This document shows, in pieces, positions 7,692-17,900 of a DNA stretch of 64,000 nucleotides (the stretch's first letter is position 1; every line of letters starts with the position of its first letter). The notes beneath the pieces were generated by a model. It did no database searches. It worked only from the letters and a program-made list of their open reading frames with translations, and was not told the origin of the DNA. The DNA lies in assembly GCA_934654835.1 (NCBI GenBank), contig CAKUGY010000003.1:62001-126000 (forward strand), written 5' to 3'. Made by a program: the position numbers and the translations under genes. This stretch comes from an uncultured Collinsella sp. Its GTDB lineage: Bacteria > Actinomycetota > Coriobacteriia > Coriobacteriales > Coriobacteriaceae.

Positions 7692-8792
7692 CTACTTGAT
7701 GGAGGCAGTCACCGTGCCGCCGCCGAGGACGATGTCGCCGCGGTAGACTACGACGGCCTGGCCGGGAGCGATAGCGCGCTGCGGGTCGTCGAAGGTCAAC
7801 AGCATCTGCCCATCGGCGCCACGCGTGAGCAGTGCCGCCTGGTCTTTCTGGCGGTAGCGGTACTTGGCGCCCACGCGAATGCCGCCGGCGTCCAGCTCGG
7901 CCTCCATGCGCTCGTCCGGTGCGCTCCAGATCCAGTCATTGGCCGTGAGCGCCGAGGCGGTCAGGTCCTCGGCTTCGCCCAGATGCACGGTGTTGTTGGC
8001 GGCGTCGACGCCCGTCACGTACACGGGATGTGCCATTGCGACGCCCAGGCCCTTGCGCTGGCCGATGGTATAGCGCAGCGCGCCGTTGTGGCGCCCAACC
8101 ACGCTGCCGTCGCGCCATACGATGTCGCCCGGTGCGGCGGGGCGCCCGCAGCGGCGCTCGATATAGCCTGCGTAGTCGCCGTCGGGAATAAAGCAGATGT
8201 CCTCGCTTTCGGCCTTCTTGGCGTTGGCAAAGCCCTGCTCGGCGGCAATGCGGCGCACGTCGCGTTCCTTATCCAGGCCCGCCAGCGGAAAGATCGTGTG
8301 CGCGAGGCGTTCTTGCGTAAGCGAATACAAAAAGTAGCTCTGGTCCTTTTTGGGATCCTCGCCGCGGTGCAGCCGCCACGTGCCATCGGGCGCCTGACTC
8401 GTCTTGGCGTAATGGCCCGTGGCGATATAGTCGCAGTCCATGCTCAGCGCAGTGTCCAGCAGCGCGCCAAACTTGATGTGACGGTTGCAGATGATGCAGG
8501 GGTTGGGCGTCAGTCCCTCCTGGTAGGCGGTCACAAAGCGCTCGATCACGCTGCGGTCGAACGTCTGCTGCAGGTCGAGCACGTGGTGGGGGATGCCGAT
8601 GCGCTCGGCAACAGCCTTCGCGTCGGCGATGTCGCGGTCGACTTTGCTCATGCCCGTGACGGGATCGGGCGCGGGGCAGGTGAGGCGCATGGTGGCGCCA
8701 ACGCATTCGTAGCCCTGGCTTTTGAGCAGGTACGCGGTCACGCTGGAATCGACGCCGCCGCTCATGGCGACGAGCACGCGCTTGTTGTGCAT
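7692..8792 (-). CDS. mnmA: tRNA-specific 2-thiouridylase MnmA
   Basis: A 366-residue cytosolic enzyme that adenylates and thiolates U34 of Lys, Glu and Gln tRNAs, taking sulfur from a cysteine desulfurase relay. The PP-loop SGGVDSSV is at residues ~11-18. The two redox cysteines are in PNPCIICNRHIKF (about residue 99) and SEDICFIPDGDY (about residue 195). Length is standard for the family. AAGGAG lies about 9 bases before the ATG. The upstream gene on this strand, cysK, is separated from it by a hairpin terminator, so mnmA probably has its own promoter. No desulfurase gene is in view. Confidence 0.95.
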   Translation of the reverse strand: MHNKRVLVAMSGGVDSSVTAYLLKSQGYECVGATMRLTCPAPDPVTGMSKVDRDIADAKAVAERIGIPHHVLDLQQTFDRSVIERFVTAYQEGLTPNPCIICNRHIKFGALLDTALSMDCDYIATGHYAKTSQAPDGTWRLHRGEDPKKDQSYFLYSLTQERLAHTIFPLAGLDKERDVRRIAAEQGFANAKKAESEDICFIPDGDYAGYIERRCGRPAAPGDIVWRDGSVVGRHNGALRYTIGQRKGLGVAMAHPVYVTGVDAANNTVHLGEAEDLTASALTANDWIWSAPDERMEAELDAGGIRVGAKYRYRQKDQAALLTRGADGQMLLTFDDPQRAIAPGQAVVVYRGDIVLGGGTVTASIK

Positions 8793-8821
8793 GGGGAGGT
8801 TCTCCTTGGTGGCATGCGGCC

Positions 8822-8860
8822 AAAAAAGAAAAGCGGCGCGGGAGGCTGGTTCCGCGCCGC
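8822..8860 (-). terminator. Rho-independent terminator of cysK
   Basis: Read on the minus strand, a GC-rich stem (GCGGCGCGG with CCGCGCCGC, 8833-8841 and 8852-8860) is followed by CTTTTCTTTTTT. It lies between the end of cysK and the start of mnmA. Confidence 0.85.
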
Positions 8861-8973
8861 AGACATTGTAGCAAGTTCGGGTGCTTCGTGGGACACCCTA
8901 ACGAGATGGGCTCAGGTCGCCAGAAGAGAGGAGAAACCGGCGTGCCTTGAGCTCATCGGCTTGGCAGTGGGCC

Positions 8974-9912
<939 letters not shown>

Positions 9913-9971
9913 GATGAACCTCCAAAGTGTTCAAGCTGCTGGTTGCCGGGTGAATGACGACGTTTCTAATT

Positions 9972-10022
9972 AGCTAAACCCATAAACCTTATAGGTTGTT
10001 CGTTTAGCTGTTGAAAAGCATA
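9972..10022 (-). promoter_or_regulatory. cysK promoter region with dyad operator candidate
   Basis: A dyad with outer arms AGCTAAAC (9972-9979) and GTTTAGCT (10002-10009) and inner AACC/GGTT (9985-9988 and 9994-9997). On the minus strand TATGCT (complement of 10017-10022) is a possible -10 element, placing the dyad at or just after the cysK transcription start. The divergent Rrf2 regulator is the obvious candidate ligand. Seen: the symmetry. Inferred: binding. Confidence 0.5.
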
Positions 10023-10164
10023 GTAGACACTAAAGCCTACTAATGCAATAGGAAAAAGATATTTATTGCAAGATGATTAACCCGCTGGACTGGAACGGGA
10101 GTTTTCAAAACCATTTTTTCGGCTAGAATTGCTTCGAACAAATGACCGAAAGGTAGCACTATAT

Positions 10165-10593
10165 ATGTTGGTTTCTACTAAGGGCAGGTATGCCCTGCGC
10201 GTTATGGTCGACCTGGCCGAGCACCAGGCGGCCGGTCGCATTCCGCTCAAAGAGATTGCGGCGCGTCAGGGTATTTCGGAGAAGTACCTCGAGAATATTC
10301 TGGCGACGCTCGTGCGCGCCAATATGCTCTCGGGTATGCGCGGCAAGGGTGGCGGCTATGTGCTCACGCGCCCGCCTGAGCAATACACGGTGGGCGAGAT
10401 CCTGCGCCTGACCGAGGGAAGCCTGGCGCCGGTTGCCTGTCTGGACGGCGACTGCAAGGGTTGTTCACGCTCGGATGAGTGCCCCACGCTCGACGTGTGG
10501 AAGAACCTGGACAAGCTCATCAACGACTACCTCGACGGCGTGACGCTCGACCAACTTGTCGCGCCCAACGAAGGCTACGACTACGTGATTTAG
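10165..10593 (+). CDS. Rrf2-family transcriptional regulator (IscR/CymR-like)
   Basis: A 142-residue regulator. The N-terminal winged helix begins MLVSTKGRYALRVMVDLAEH and contains the recognition segment ISEKYLENILATL and a wing GKGGGYVL, all classic Rrf2 features. A cysteine cluster CLDGDCKGCSRSDEC (residues ~91-105) matches the region that binds a 2Fe-2S cluster in IscR, which CymR lacks, so Fe-S sensing is plausible. Divergent transcription from cysK suggests control of cysteine biosynthesis. ATG at 10165 is chosen because it begins the conserved family N-terminus; TAGAAT at 10124-10129 may be the -10 element. Confidence 0.88.
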   Translation: MLVSTKGRYALRVMVDLAEHQAAGRIPLKEIAARQGISEKYLENILATLVRANMLSGMRGKGGGYVLTRPPEQYTVGEILRLTEGSLAPVACLDGDCKGCSRSDECPTLDVWKNLDKLINDYLDGVTLDQLVAPNEGYDYVI

Positions 10594-10613
10594 GGCTCTA
10601 ACGAAATGTGATG

Positions 10614-10650
10614 GCGCGGGCCGACCTGTGGTGGGTTGGCCCGCGCTTTA
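10614..10650 (+). terminator. Hairpin terminator between convergent genes
   Basis: Stem GCGCGGGCC (10614-10622) pairing with GGCCCGCGC (10638-10646), followed by TTTA. It lies after the Rrf2 gene and before the convergent membrane-protein gene. The T-run is short, so strength is uncertain. Confidence 0.6.
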
Positions 10651-10661
10651 TGTCTATTGGA

Positions 10662-11027
10662 CTAATCGCCCGCGACGCCGTCGAGGATGCTGCGCATGAT
10701 GGATACCAGGATGCTGCCCATAAAGGCCGAGCCAAAGCTGGCGATGGAAATGCCGGCGCCTAGGAGGTTGACCGACAGGTAGCTGGCAAGCTCGAGCATA
10801 AAGCTGTTGACGACAAGCTGGAAAATACCCAGCGTAATGATGGTGAGCGGCAGCGAAATGACCGTGAGGAACGGCTTGACGAGCGAGTCGACGATGTTCA
10901 GGAACAGCCCCACAAAGGCAAAGCAGACCCAGGCTTCGGCAAAACCGAAGGGCTGGATGCCGGGGACGAGAAACGTGGCGATCGCGATGGCGATCGACGT
11001 GAAGAGCCAGTTAAGCATAAAGCGCAT
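10662..11027 (-). CDS. Small four-helix membrane protein, phage-holin-family-4 / YvlD type
   Basis: A 121-residue protein made almost wholly of four hydrophobic segments. Conserved family features are visible: PGI near residue 22, NIVDSLVKPFLTVISLPLTIITLGIF in the middle, and a glycine-rich last helix. Members of this family (PF04020, for example B. subtilis YvlD) are chromosomal membrane proteins of unclear role despite the holin name; there is no prophage context here. ATG at 11027 is preferred because AGAAAGGGA lies upstream and longer forms add a charged unconserved tail. Confidence 0.8.
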   Translation of the reverse strand: MRFMLNWLFTSIAIAIATFLVPGIQPFGFAEAWVCFAFVGLFLNIVDSLVKPFLTVISLPLTIITLGIFQLVVNSFMLELASYLSVNLLGAGISIASFGSAFMGSILVSIMRSILDGVAGD

Positions 11028-11298
11028 GGTGCGATCCCTTTCTGCGCAGACAGTGTGTCGCTTTGTTTGGGCGCCCATTGTCTCAGATATTCGTGGAGCT
11101 TACGTGCGCGTTTGGTTTCAAAACGGCGTTCGTCCTAAAAAACGTGCCGCTGGCAGAGAGTCTTGTCGCTTTAGTTTGGTGGTGTGCTACACTGCTACGG
11201 GCAAATGCCCCATGCATTGTTTTATTGCATATTACGGGCGAACGATGCCCGATGTCAGTATCAACTTCGATGCCTTTTGGCGGGTTTGGCGGTGATCG

Positions 11299-11598
11299 AT
11301 GAATATCGAGAACATGTTTGACAAGCCTGATGTCAAGCAGCTGGTCCACGCATTTAGTCTTTTGGACGACGAGAAGGATATTCAAGCGTTTTTGACCGAT
11401 ATCTGCACGCCGCGCGAGATCTGCGATCTTTCGCAACGCCTGCAGGTCGCGCGTTATCTGGATGAGGGCGAGCCCTATGTTGAGGTTCAGGCCCGCACCG
11501 GCGCTTCGTCCACCACGGTGAGCCGCGTGTCCAAGGCGCTCAACGGCGAGTACGGCGGCTATCGCAAGATCCTCATCAAACTGGAGGATGGCGAGTAG
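11299..11598 (+). CDS. TrpR-like regulator, YerC/YecD family
   Basis: A 99-residue all-helical protein similar to the Trp repressor. The family signature is CTPREICDLSQRLQVARYL followed by the HTH helix GASSTTVSRVSKAL. YerC/YecD proteins lack a firmly assigned effector. The gene begins with ATG just after GGTGATCG and ends before a strong terminator, so it is probably monocistronic. About 270 bp separate it from the divergent membrane-protein gene; that stretch holds promoter-like AT-rich patches and nothing else recognised. Confidence 0.88.
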   Translation: MNIENMFDKPDVKQLVHAFSLLDDEKDIQAFLTDICTPREICDLSQRLQVARYLDEGEPYVEVQARTGASSTTVSRVSKALNGEYGGYRKILIKLEDGE

Positions 11599-11625
11599 GC
11601 CAGCGGCAAAAAACGAATTGCACAG

Positions 11626-11651
11626 AACCGTCCCTTCGGGGGCGGTTTTTT
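11626..11651 (+). terminator. Rho-independent terminator after the YerC-like gene
   Basis: Stem AACCGTCCC (11626-11634), loop TTCG, complement GGGGCGGTT (11639-11647), then a T-run. Confidence 0.92.
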
Positions 11652-11727
11652 GGTGTGGGGCCATGTTGTCCGCGTGGGCGGGTAGGATGGATACATTGAA
11701 TATTGCGAACGGTTTGAGTGGAGGACC

Positions 11728-14700
11728 ATGCCTGTTCGAATCTATACCACCAATGCCGGCACGGATTTGAGCGATGCCGAGGCCGCACTGCTTGCCGACC
11801 TGGTTGCCCGCCACGGGCGCGCCGTGTTGCTGGCGCCTACGTTTGCCGAGCTCGATCTGTGCCGTCACGATGCGGCGGTGGCCGACGTCTCGCTGGGCGT
11901 AGACTACAAGACCCCCTCGTCGTGGCTTCGCTCGTTGTGGGAGCTTATGGGCGACGGACGCGGCTTCGTCGACAACCTGCAGCGTCAGATGCTGTTCTCG
12001 GATATGGTCGCCCGTCGCGACGATGCCGATCTACAGCCGCTTTCGCGCAGCCAGGGCACGGTGCGCATGCTCGCACGCATGGCCCGCGATGTGCTTCCGG
12101 GCGTGGCGGGAACGGGTGCCGAGCGCCGCTGCGACAGCGTTTGCCAGCCCGAGCCCAAAAGCGACGCCGAGACTCGTGTGTTTGAGCTTTTGCGTGCCTA
12201 TGCGAGCGGCTTGGACCGCCGAGATATGGTCGAGCCCTGCGAGGCGGCCGGCATGATGGCCGGCGCCTTGGCCGACAATCTGCCAACCTGCGCCCGCGCG
12301 GTGTTCGTGCGCGGCGTCACGTCGTTTGCACATGGTCTGCTTGGGTTGCTGTCTGCCGTGGCGAATGGCGGGGGAGAGGTCGTCGTGCTGCTCGCCCGCG
12401 AGCAGGCGGCAATGCGCGAGGAACTTGCTGCAGCCTTTGATGCCCGCGGTGTGCTGTTCGAGATTGCGCCGCTGGGGGAGGAGGCTGCTGCGTCTAAGAT
12501 CGACTCTAAGCCTGCCGCTCAGCCTGCCTTTATAGAGGTGGCCGGTCCCCATGCCCGTGCCTATGCCTATGCGAATGCTATTGATAAGTTGGTAAAGGCG
12601 CGCGAGGGCGCCGTGCCGCACGATGGCGCTGCAGCGCCGGCCGCTCCTGTGCGCGTGCTCGTGGTGTCCGCTCGGGCACCCCAGTTGTTCGGCGAGCTTA
12701 CCGCCCGTTTGGCGGCGCGCCACATTGCGGCCGAGACAACCGAGTTCACGGCGTTTTCCCAATCCATCGCGGGTAGGCAGTTCACGGCGCTCGCCGATCT
12801 GATAGAGCGCATGAAGGCCGCCGATGAGGGCAGTGCCTCCAAGACCGAGTGGTGGCCCGCCCCGGAGCTTACCGACTGGATCTACAGCCCGCTTTCGGGC
12901 GCCGATGCCGCCAGCGCGCGAACCTTCGATAAGAACATGCGCCTGTCGCGCAGCAAGACCACCGCGGGCGTGAAGAGCCTGCTGCAGAGCGTGCAGGGCC
13001 AGGTAAGGGGTGCGCGCAAGGCGGCCAGCGACCAGAACTGGTTTAAGAACGTGCCGTGCGTGGTCTCGGATGTGTTCCAGGCGCTATGGCGTGACAAGCC
13101 CGTGACGGCACTCAAGGCTATGCTCGCGGTTGCCGAGGCGCTGCCCGATCGCGCGTTTGGCGGTCTCGACGGTCAGGCCCGTCGCCAGGCCGAGACGGCC
13201 CTGCTGCGCCATGCCATCGACATTCTTATGAACGACGCCCGCGCGCTCGATGTGTCGCAGGCCGCGACCGTACCCGTGCTCGACGGCGTCCGCACCAAGG
13301 TGGATAAGCGCAGTACCGCTTACGATTACGAGACCTACGAGGTCGACCGCATACCGCGCGCCCAGGTGCGTTTTGTGTCGCTTGCCGATGCGGCAGCGCT
13401 GCGTCCCAACAGCTACGATGCGGTGCTGTTTGCCGATGTCGACCTGGACAGCTATCCGCTCTCGCATGAGGAGGGCCCGTTGGCCACGTTGACGGAAGAG
13501 TTGGGTCGCGGCGGCGTGACGCTTGAGCCCGCGGCCCTGCTGCGCGTGCGTTTTGGCCGTGCGATGCAGACTGCGCGCGGCCCCGTTGTGCTTGCCCGCG
13601 TGACCCACGATCGCCAGGCGCGTGAGTGCTATCCGGCGGCCGTGTGGACCGAGTTGCGGGCGCGCGCCAAGGCCGCTGACGACGCCAAGGCCGCTGACGA
13701 CGCCAAGGCCGCTGGCACCGACAAGGCCGCTGACGCCGACAAGGTCACCGGCGCCGCCAAGGCGACGTGCGTGGGCGAGGACGACATCGTAAGGGACTTC
13801 GACCCCGCCGCCGGCGAAGGGCTCGAGCGCAAGCGGGTCGCATGCGAGGCCCCTCAGCATCTGAGCGCCGAGGCCGTGCCGTATCTGGTTTTGCGCCGCC
13901 GCGATGGTGGGGGCGAGGATGCGCCGCTCGTGCCGCGTTTAACGTCCGCCTCGCAGATCGAGGCCTATTCCACCTGCCCGCTGTGCTGGTTTGTGTCCTA
14001 TCGCGTAAAACCCCAGTCTATCGATGCGGGCTTTGGCAACATGGAGAAGGGCAACTTTGTCCACGACGTACTGGAGCACCTGCATGCTCGCCTGCCGCAG
14101 GAGGGCATGGAACGCGTGACGCCCATGAACCTTCCGCGCGCACAGGAGCTGCTGCGCGAGGTCTTCGACGAGACCCTGACCGAGCACGCCGGCAAGCGCG
14201 GTACCGAGGGCCCGCTCGTGCCGCTCTCTCCGGTGGAGGAGCGCCAGGTGGCCGAGATCTTGCCGCAGCTGGAGGGCGTGCTCGCCTATGAGTCCGAGGC
14301 GCTTGCGCCCTTTGCCCCGCGCTATCTGGAGTTTGCGTTTAACGAGCTTAAGGTCGAGTATGCCGGTTGGCCGCTTGGCGGGCGCATCGATCGCGTGGAC
14401 GTGGATGCCGAGAATCGTGCCGTCGTGATCGACTACAAGCATCGCACGGGCGTTGAGGAGTTTAAGCTCGCCGACCCCACGGTGCGCGACGAGGAGACGG
14501 GCGAGGCACCTATCGACGATCCGCGTTGGCTGCCGCCACATACCCAAACGCTCATCTACGCCCAGGCCATGCGCCGGGCGCTGGATTTGGACACCCGCGC
14601 GGCGCTCTACTTTTCGACCAAGGGCGGCAAGCCGGCGTTGCGCGGCGCCGCGAGCGCCGAGCTGCTCGAGGAGGAGCGCGGCGACGGTCGCATCCCGGGG

Positions 14701-14898
14701 CTTAAGAAAGGTTTCCCCGGCGAGGGTGGCAGCATGGACTTCGACGCCCTGCTCGATTGCGTGGAGGCCGGCATCGCCGAGCGCCTGCGCGAGCTCGAGG
14801 CAGGCAACGTTGCCGCCGTCGACCCGACGTCGGCTCAGGCCGCGCATGCGCGCTGCTCGTATAACCACGAAGGAACGTTTGTAAGGAGGGACGTGTAG
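11728..14898 (+). CDS. addB: AddB-like exonuclease subunit with PD-(D/E)XK nuclease domain
   Basis: A 1056-residue protein. The C-terminal domain (from about residue 735) begins with YSTCPLCWFVSYR and carries the nuclease core GGRIDRVDVD and VVIDYKHRTG, the D...DYK signature of RecB/AddB nucleases. A late CSYNH is present, but the full four-Cys Fe-S set of AddB is not obvious. The N-terminal two thirds resemble an inactivated helicase fold with no Walker A. It is followed 3 bases later by the AddA-like gene, so the products should form one double-strand-break-processing complex producing 3' tails for RecA. Residues ~647-676 are encoded by 18-bp tandem repeats (AKAADD units), a probably variable linker. 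Confidence 0.82.
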   Translation: MPVRIYTTNAGTDLSDAEAALLADLVARHGRAVLLAPTFAELDLCRHDAAVADVSLGVDYKTPSSWLRSLWELMGDGRGFVDNLQRQMLFSDMVARRDDADLQPLSRSQGTVRMLARMARDVLPGVAGTGAERRCDSVCQPEPKSDAETRVFELLRAYASGLDRRDMVEPCEAAGMMAGALADNLPTCARAVFVRGVTSFAHGLLGLLSAVANGGGEVVVLLAREQAAMREELAAAFDARGVLFEIAPLGEEAAASKIDSKPAAQPAFIEVAGPHARAYAYANAIDKLVKAREGAVPHDGAAAPAAPVRVLVVSARAPQLFGELTARLAARHIAAETTEFTAFSQSIAGRQFTALADLIERMKAADEGSASKTEWWPAPELTDWIYSPLSGADAASARTFDKNMRLSRSKTTAGVKSLLQSVQGQVRGARKAASDQNWFKNVPCVVSDVFQALWRDKPVTALKAMLAVAEALPDRAFGGLDGQARRQAETALLRHAIDILMNDARALDVSQAATVPVLDGVRTKVDKRSTAYDYETYEVDRIPRAQVRFVSLADAAALRPNSYDAVLFADVDLDSYPLSHEEGPLATLTEELGRGGVTLEPAALLRVRFGRAMQTARGPVVLARVTHDRQARECYPAAVWTELRARAKAADDAKAADDAKAAGTDKAADADKVTGAAKATCVGEDDIVRDFDPAAGEGLERKRVACEAPQHLSAEAVPYLVLRRRDGGGEDAPLVPRLTSASQIEAYSTCPLCWFVSYRVKPQSIDAGFGNMEKGNFVHDVLEHLHARLPQEGMERVTPMNLPRAQELLREVFDETLTEHAGKRGTEGPLVPLSPVEERQVAEILPQLEGVLAYESEALAPFAPRYLEFAFNELKVEYAGWPLGGRIDRVDVDAENRAVVIDYKHRTGVEEFKLADPTVRDEETGEAPIDDPRWLPPHTQTLIYAQAMRRALDLDTRAALYFSTKGGKPALRGAASAELLEEERGDGRIPGLKKGFPGEGGSMDFDALLDCVEAGIAERLRELEAGNVAAVDPTSAQAAHARCSYNHEGTFVRRDV
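13666..13755 (+). repeat. In-frame 18-bp tandem repeat in addB-like gene
   Basis: Five adjacent units of the GCCAAGGCCGCTGACGAC type at 13666, 13684, 13702, 13720 and 13738, the first two identical and the later ones diverged. Each adds six residues (AKAADD-like), so unit gain or loss keeps frame. Confidence 0.9.
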
Positions 14899-14901
14899 GC
14901 C

Positions 14902-17900
14902 ATGGATCTTTCGACTTTGATGCCGCAACAGCTGCAGATCGTCAAAACGCTCGACCGCCCGCTGTTTGTCTCGGCGGGCGCCGGTTCGGGCAAGACCTTT
15001 ACCCTCACGCGCCGCATCGTCTACGCGCTCTCGCCCGAATCCGGTCCGTTCGTTGAGCATCTGGACCAGGTGCTCGCCATTACCTTTACCAAGGACGCCG
15101 CGGCAGAGATTCGCGACCGCGTGCGCCGCGCACTCATCGACGAGGGCATGGACGAGGAAGCCCTGACCGTCGACGATGCGTGGATCTCGACCATTCACGG
15201 CATGTGCTCGCGTATCCTGCGCGCACACGCGTTGGAGCTGGGCATCGATCCCGAGTTCACGGTGCTCACCGATACCGATGAGCTTATGGACCAGGCTGTT
15301 GAGCATGTGCTGGCCCGCGCGACGGCGCCCGATGCCGCCCCCGAGCTCGCCGCTTCGCTTAAAAGCCTCTACGCCTGGTATCCCATGGCGGGCGAGGGCG
15401 GTCCCTTTGGCGCCGGCACGACCATCAAGGGTCTGGTGCGCGACCTGCTGGAGCTGTCGAGTCAGTTGCCGGGCGGTATGGACGACGTGCGCGTGGCGCG
15501 CGGCCAGGCCGATACCTCGGCGCTCGCCGACGCTTATCGTGCGGCGCTGGGCGCAAGCAAGGCCGCGACCGAGAAGGCGCAGATGGCGCTCGATGCCATC
15601 GATGCGTTCGAGGCGAGCGACAAGACCATGGTCGATGCGGCGCGACTCATGATGTCGTGCACCATGCCGCGCGCGAGCAAGGCGTTTCCTAAGGAGCAGG
15701 TCGAGCTGCTCAAGGCCGAGGCCGCCGATGCGTTTATCAATATCGTGCTCGCCTGCGGTGCCCCGGCGCTCGATGCGCTGGTGGGCCTGGCCCGTTCCGT
15801 GGAGGCCGAGTATCGCGCGCTCAAGGCCGGCCAGTCCGCCCTCGACAACAACGACCTGCTGCGCATGGCCTACGAGGCCCTGCGCGATTACCCGGCCATC
15901 CGAGCGGCATACGAGGGCCGCTTTAAGATGGTCATGATCGACGAGTTCCAGGATACCGACCAGATGCAGGTCGACCTGATCCGTTACCTGACGGGTGCGG
16001 GGGAGCGCGCGCTGTGTACCGTGGGCGATGCGCAGCAGTCGATCTATCGCTTCCGCGGCGCCGAGGTCGAGGTGTTCCGTCGACAGGAGCGCAAAGTGGG
16101 ATCGACGGCGGCGTCCGAGACGGTCGCCACGCCGGATGTCCCCGCCGGCGAGCTCGTCAAGCTCGTGCGCAACTTCCGCAGCCATGACGAGGTGCTGCGT
16201 TACGTGGCACGCGTCTTCGACGGCGATGACGGCGGCCTGATGCAGGGCTTTTTGGACCTTGAGGCGAGCGACGGCCGCAAGGACACGCTGGTGGCGGACG
16301 CCTCGCGTCGCCAGGCCCTCTTTGTTGCCGGCGGCAGCACGCAGGAGCGCACACAGGCCAAGGCCCGCGCGATCGCGGAGCGGTTCCGCGCGCTTGCCGA
16401 TGCCGGCCAGCCCCAGGGCGGCATGGTGCTGCTGCTGGGCCGCATGACCAACGCCGATGTCTATGCCCAGGCTTTCCGCGACAAAGGGCTCGACTGCGTT
16501 ATCGCGGGCGGCTCGGTCTTTGCCCAGGCTGCCGAGGTACAGACGATTCGCGCCCTGGTGTGCGCGCTTGCCAACCCGGCGGACACGGCGCAGGGCCTTA
16601 TGCCCGTGCTGGCATCGCCGATGTTTGCGCTCGGTGCCCAGGAGTTCTTGGCGCTGGCGACCAAGCTCGACGACCAGACGGGGGAGACCTCGCGCCGCAA
16701 TATCGATGCGGGCATCATGAGCGATTGTGACGTGCCCGGCCTACAGGATCTGCCACTGGTGACGCGCGCCCGCGAGGTGCTGCGCTACGCGCTTCGTCGC
16801 GTGGGCCGCGATTCGTTCGCGGCGATCGCGCGCGATGTGGTCAACGCCTCGGGCTGGTTCGTGCGCCTGGCGCAACGCGGTCCCGAGGGCAAAGCTATCG
16901 CCGCCAACGTGCTCAAGGCGCTCGATGCCGTTGCCGAGGCGGAGGCCGAGTTCGGTAACTCGCCGCGCTCTATCGCACTCGCCTTCGACCGCTTCCTGGC
17001 GGGCAAGGAGGCCCCGGGCGCCCTCAACGAGGAGGGCGACGGCGCGGTGCGCATCATGACAGTGCATGCATCCAAGGGCCTGGAGTATCCGGTCGTGGCG
17101 GTCGCCGAGTGCTTTGGCGTGCGCAAGTCGTCCGGCGTCGCCCAGATGGGTCGTGTCGACGGTGGAGCGCAGGTCGTGGCGCTGCCGGCGCGCTTTGACG
17201 GCGTTAAGCTCGCGGACGGAACCTTCGTAAAGGGCGATGACGTCAAAAAGCAGTTTGAGCATGCGTTTAAGGGCAAGGGCACGTCGCTGTGGCTGCCGCC
17301 GGAGCTCATAGATGACGTCTGCGCGACGGGTTCTCCCGCCGAGGCATTTGCTCGCCTGCGCAACGACGACCTGCAGCTTTCGCTCGAGGAGCGGGGCCGC
17401 CTGCTCTACGTTGCCATGACGCGTGCGCGCGAGCTGGTGATCCTGGCGATGGATGCCGGCGTGAGCCGAGGCAAGGTGACGGCGCCGGCCTTCGACGTCG
17501 AGACCGATCTGACCTACGACGTGCTTCGCCGTATTCTGCCGACCGACGGCCTGGAGTTGCCGCAGCTCGATGCCGACCGCTTGGTGTTCGACAACTCGCA
17601 TCCGGGCGACTACGAGCTCATCTCGCTGGCGAACTTTACGTTTGGCGAGCAGGCGTTTGAAGCCAACGCTTCGTTGGATGCCGAGGGCAGGCTTGTCCGC
17701 GGTGGTGCGGAGGCGGAAGGCGCCGGCGCAGATGCCCGCGTCGCCGTTCTCGGTCCTGCCGACCCCGAGCCCGATGCGTTTGAGCTCGTGTATCCCCGGG
17801 CGGTGGGTGTGCGCATGGGCACCTGCCCGTATCCGGTGCGCGATTCGTACAGCTATTCGTCGATTGCCGCGGTGCTGCATGCCGAGGCCGAGGACCATGC

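Noticed and set aside
10662..11027. Holin-family membrane protein as evidence of a prophage
   Set aside because: The family name is misleading; no integrase, capsid, terminase or lysin gene lies nearby and relatives are chromosomal.
13939..16185. Minus-strand open frame spanning the addB/addA junction, and a similar one at 36860-39199
   Set aside because: Both lie opposite genes with full helicase/nuclease motifs and lack any conserved feature or ribosome site.
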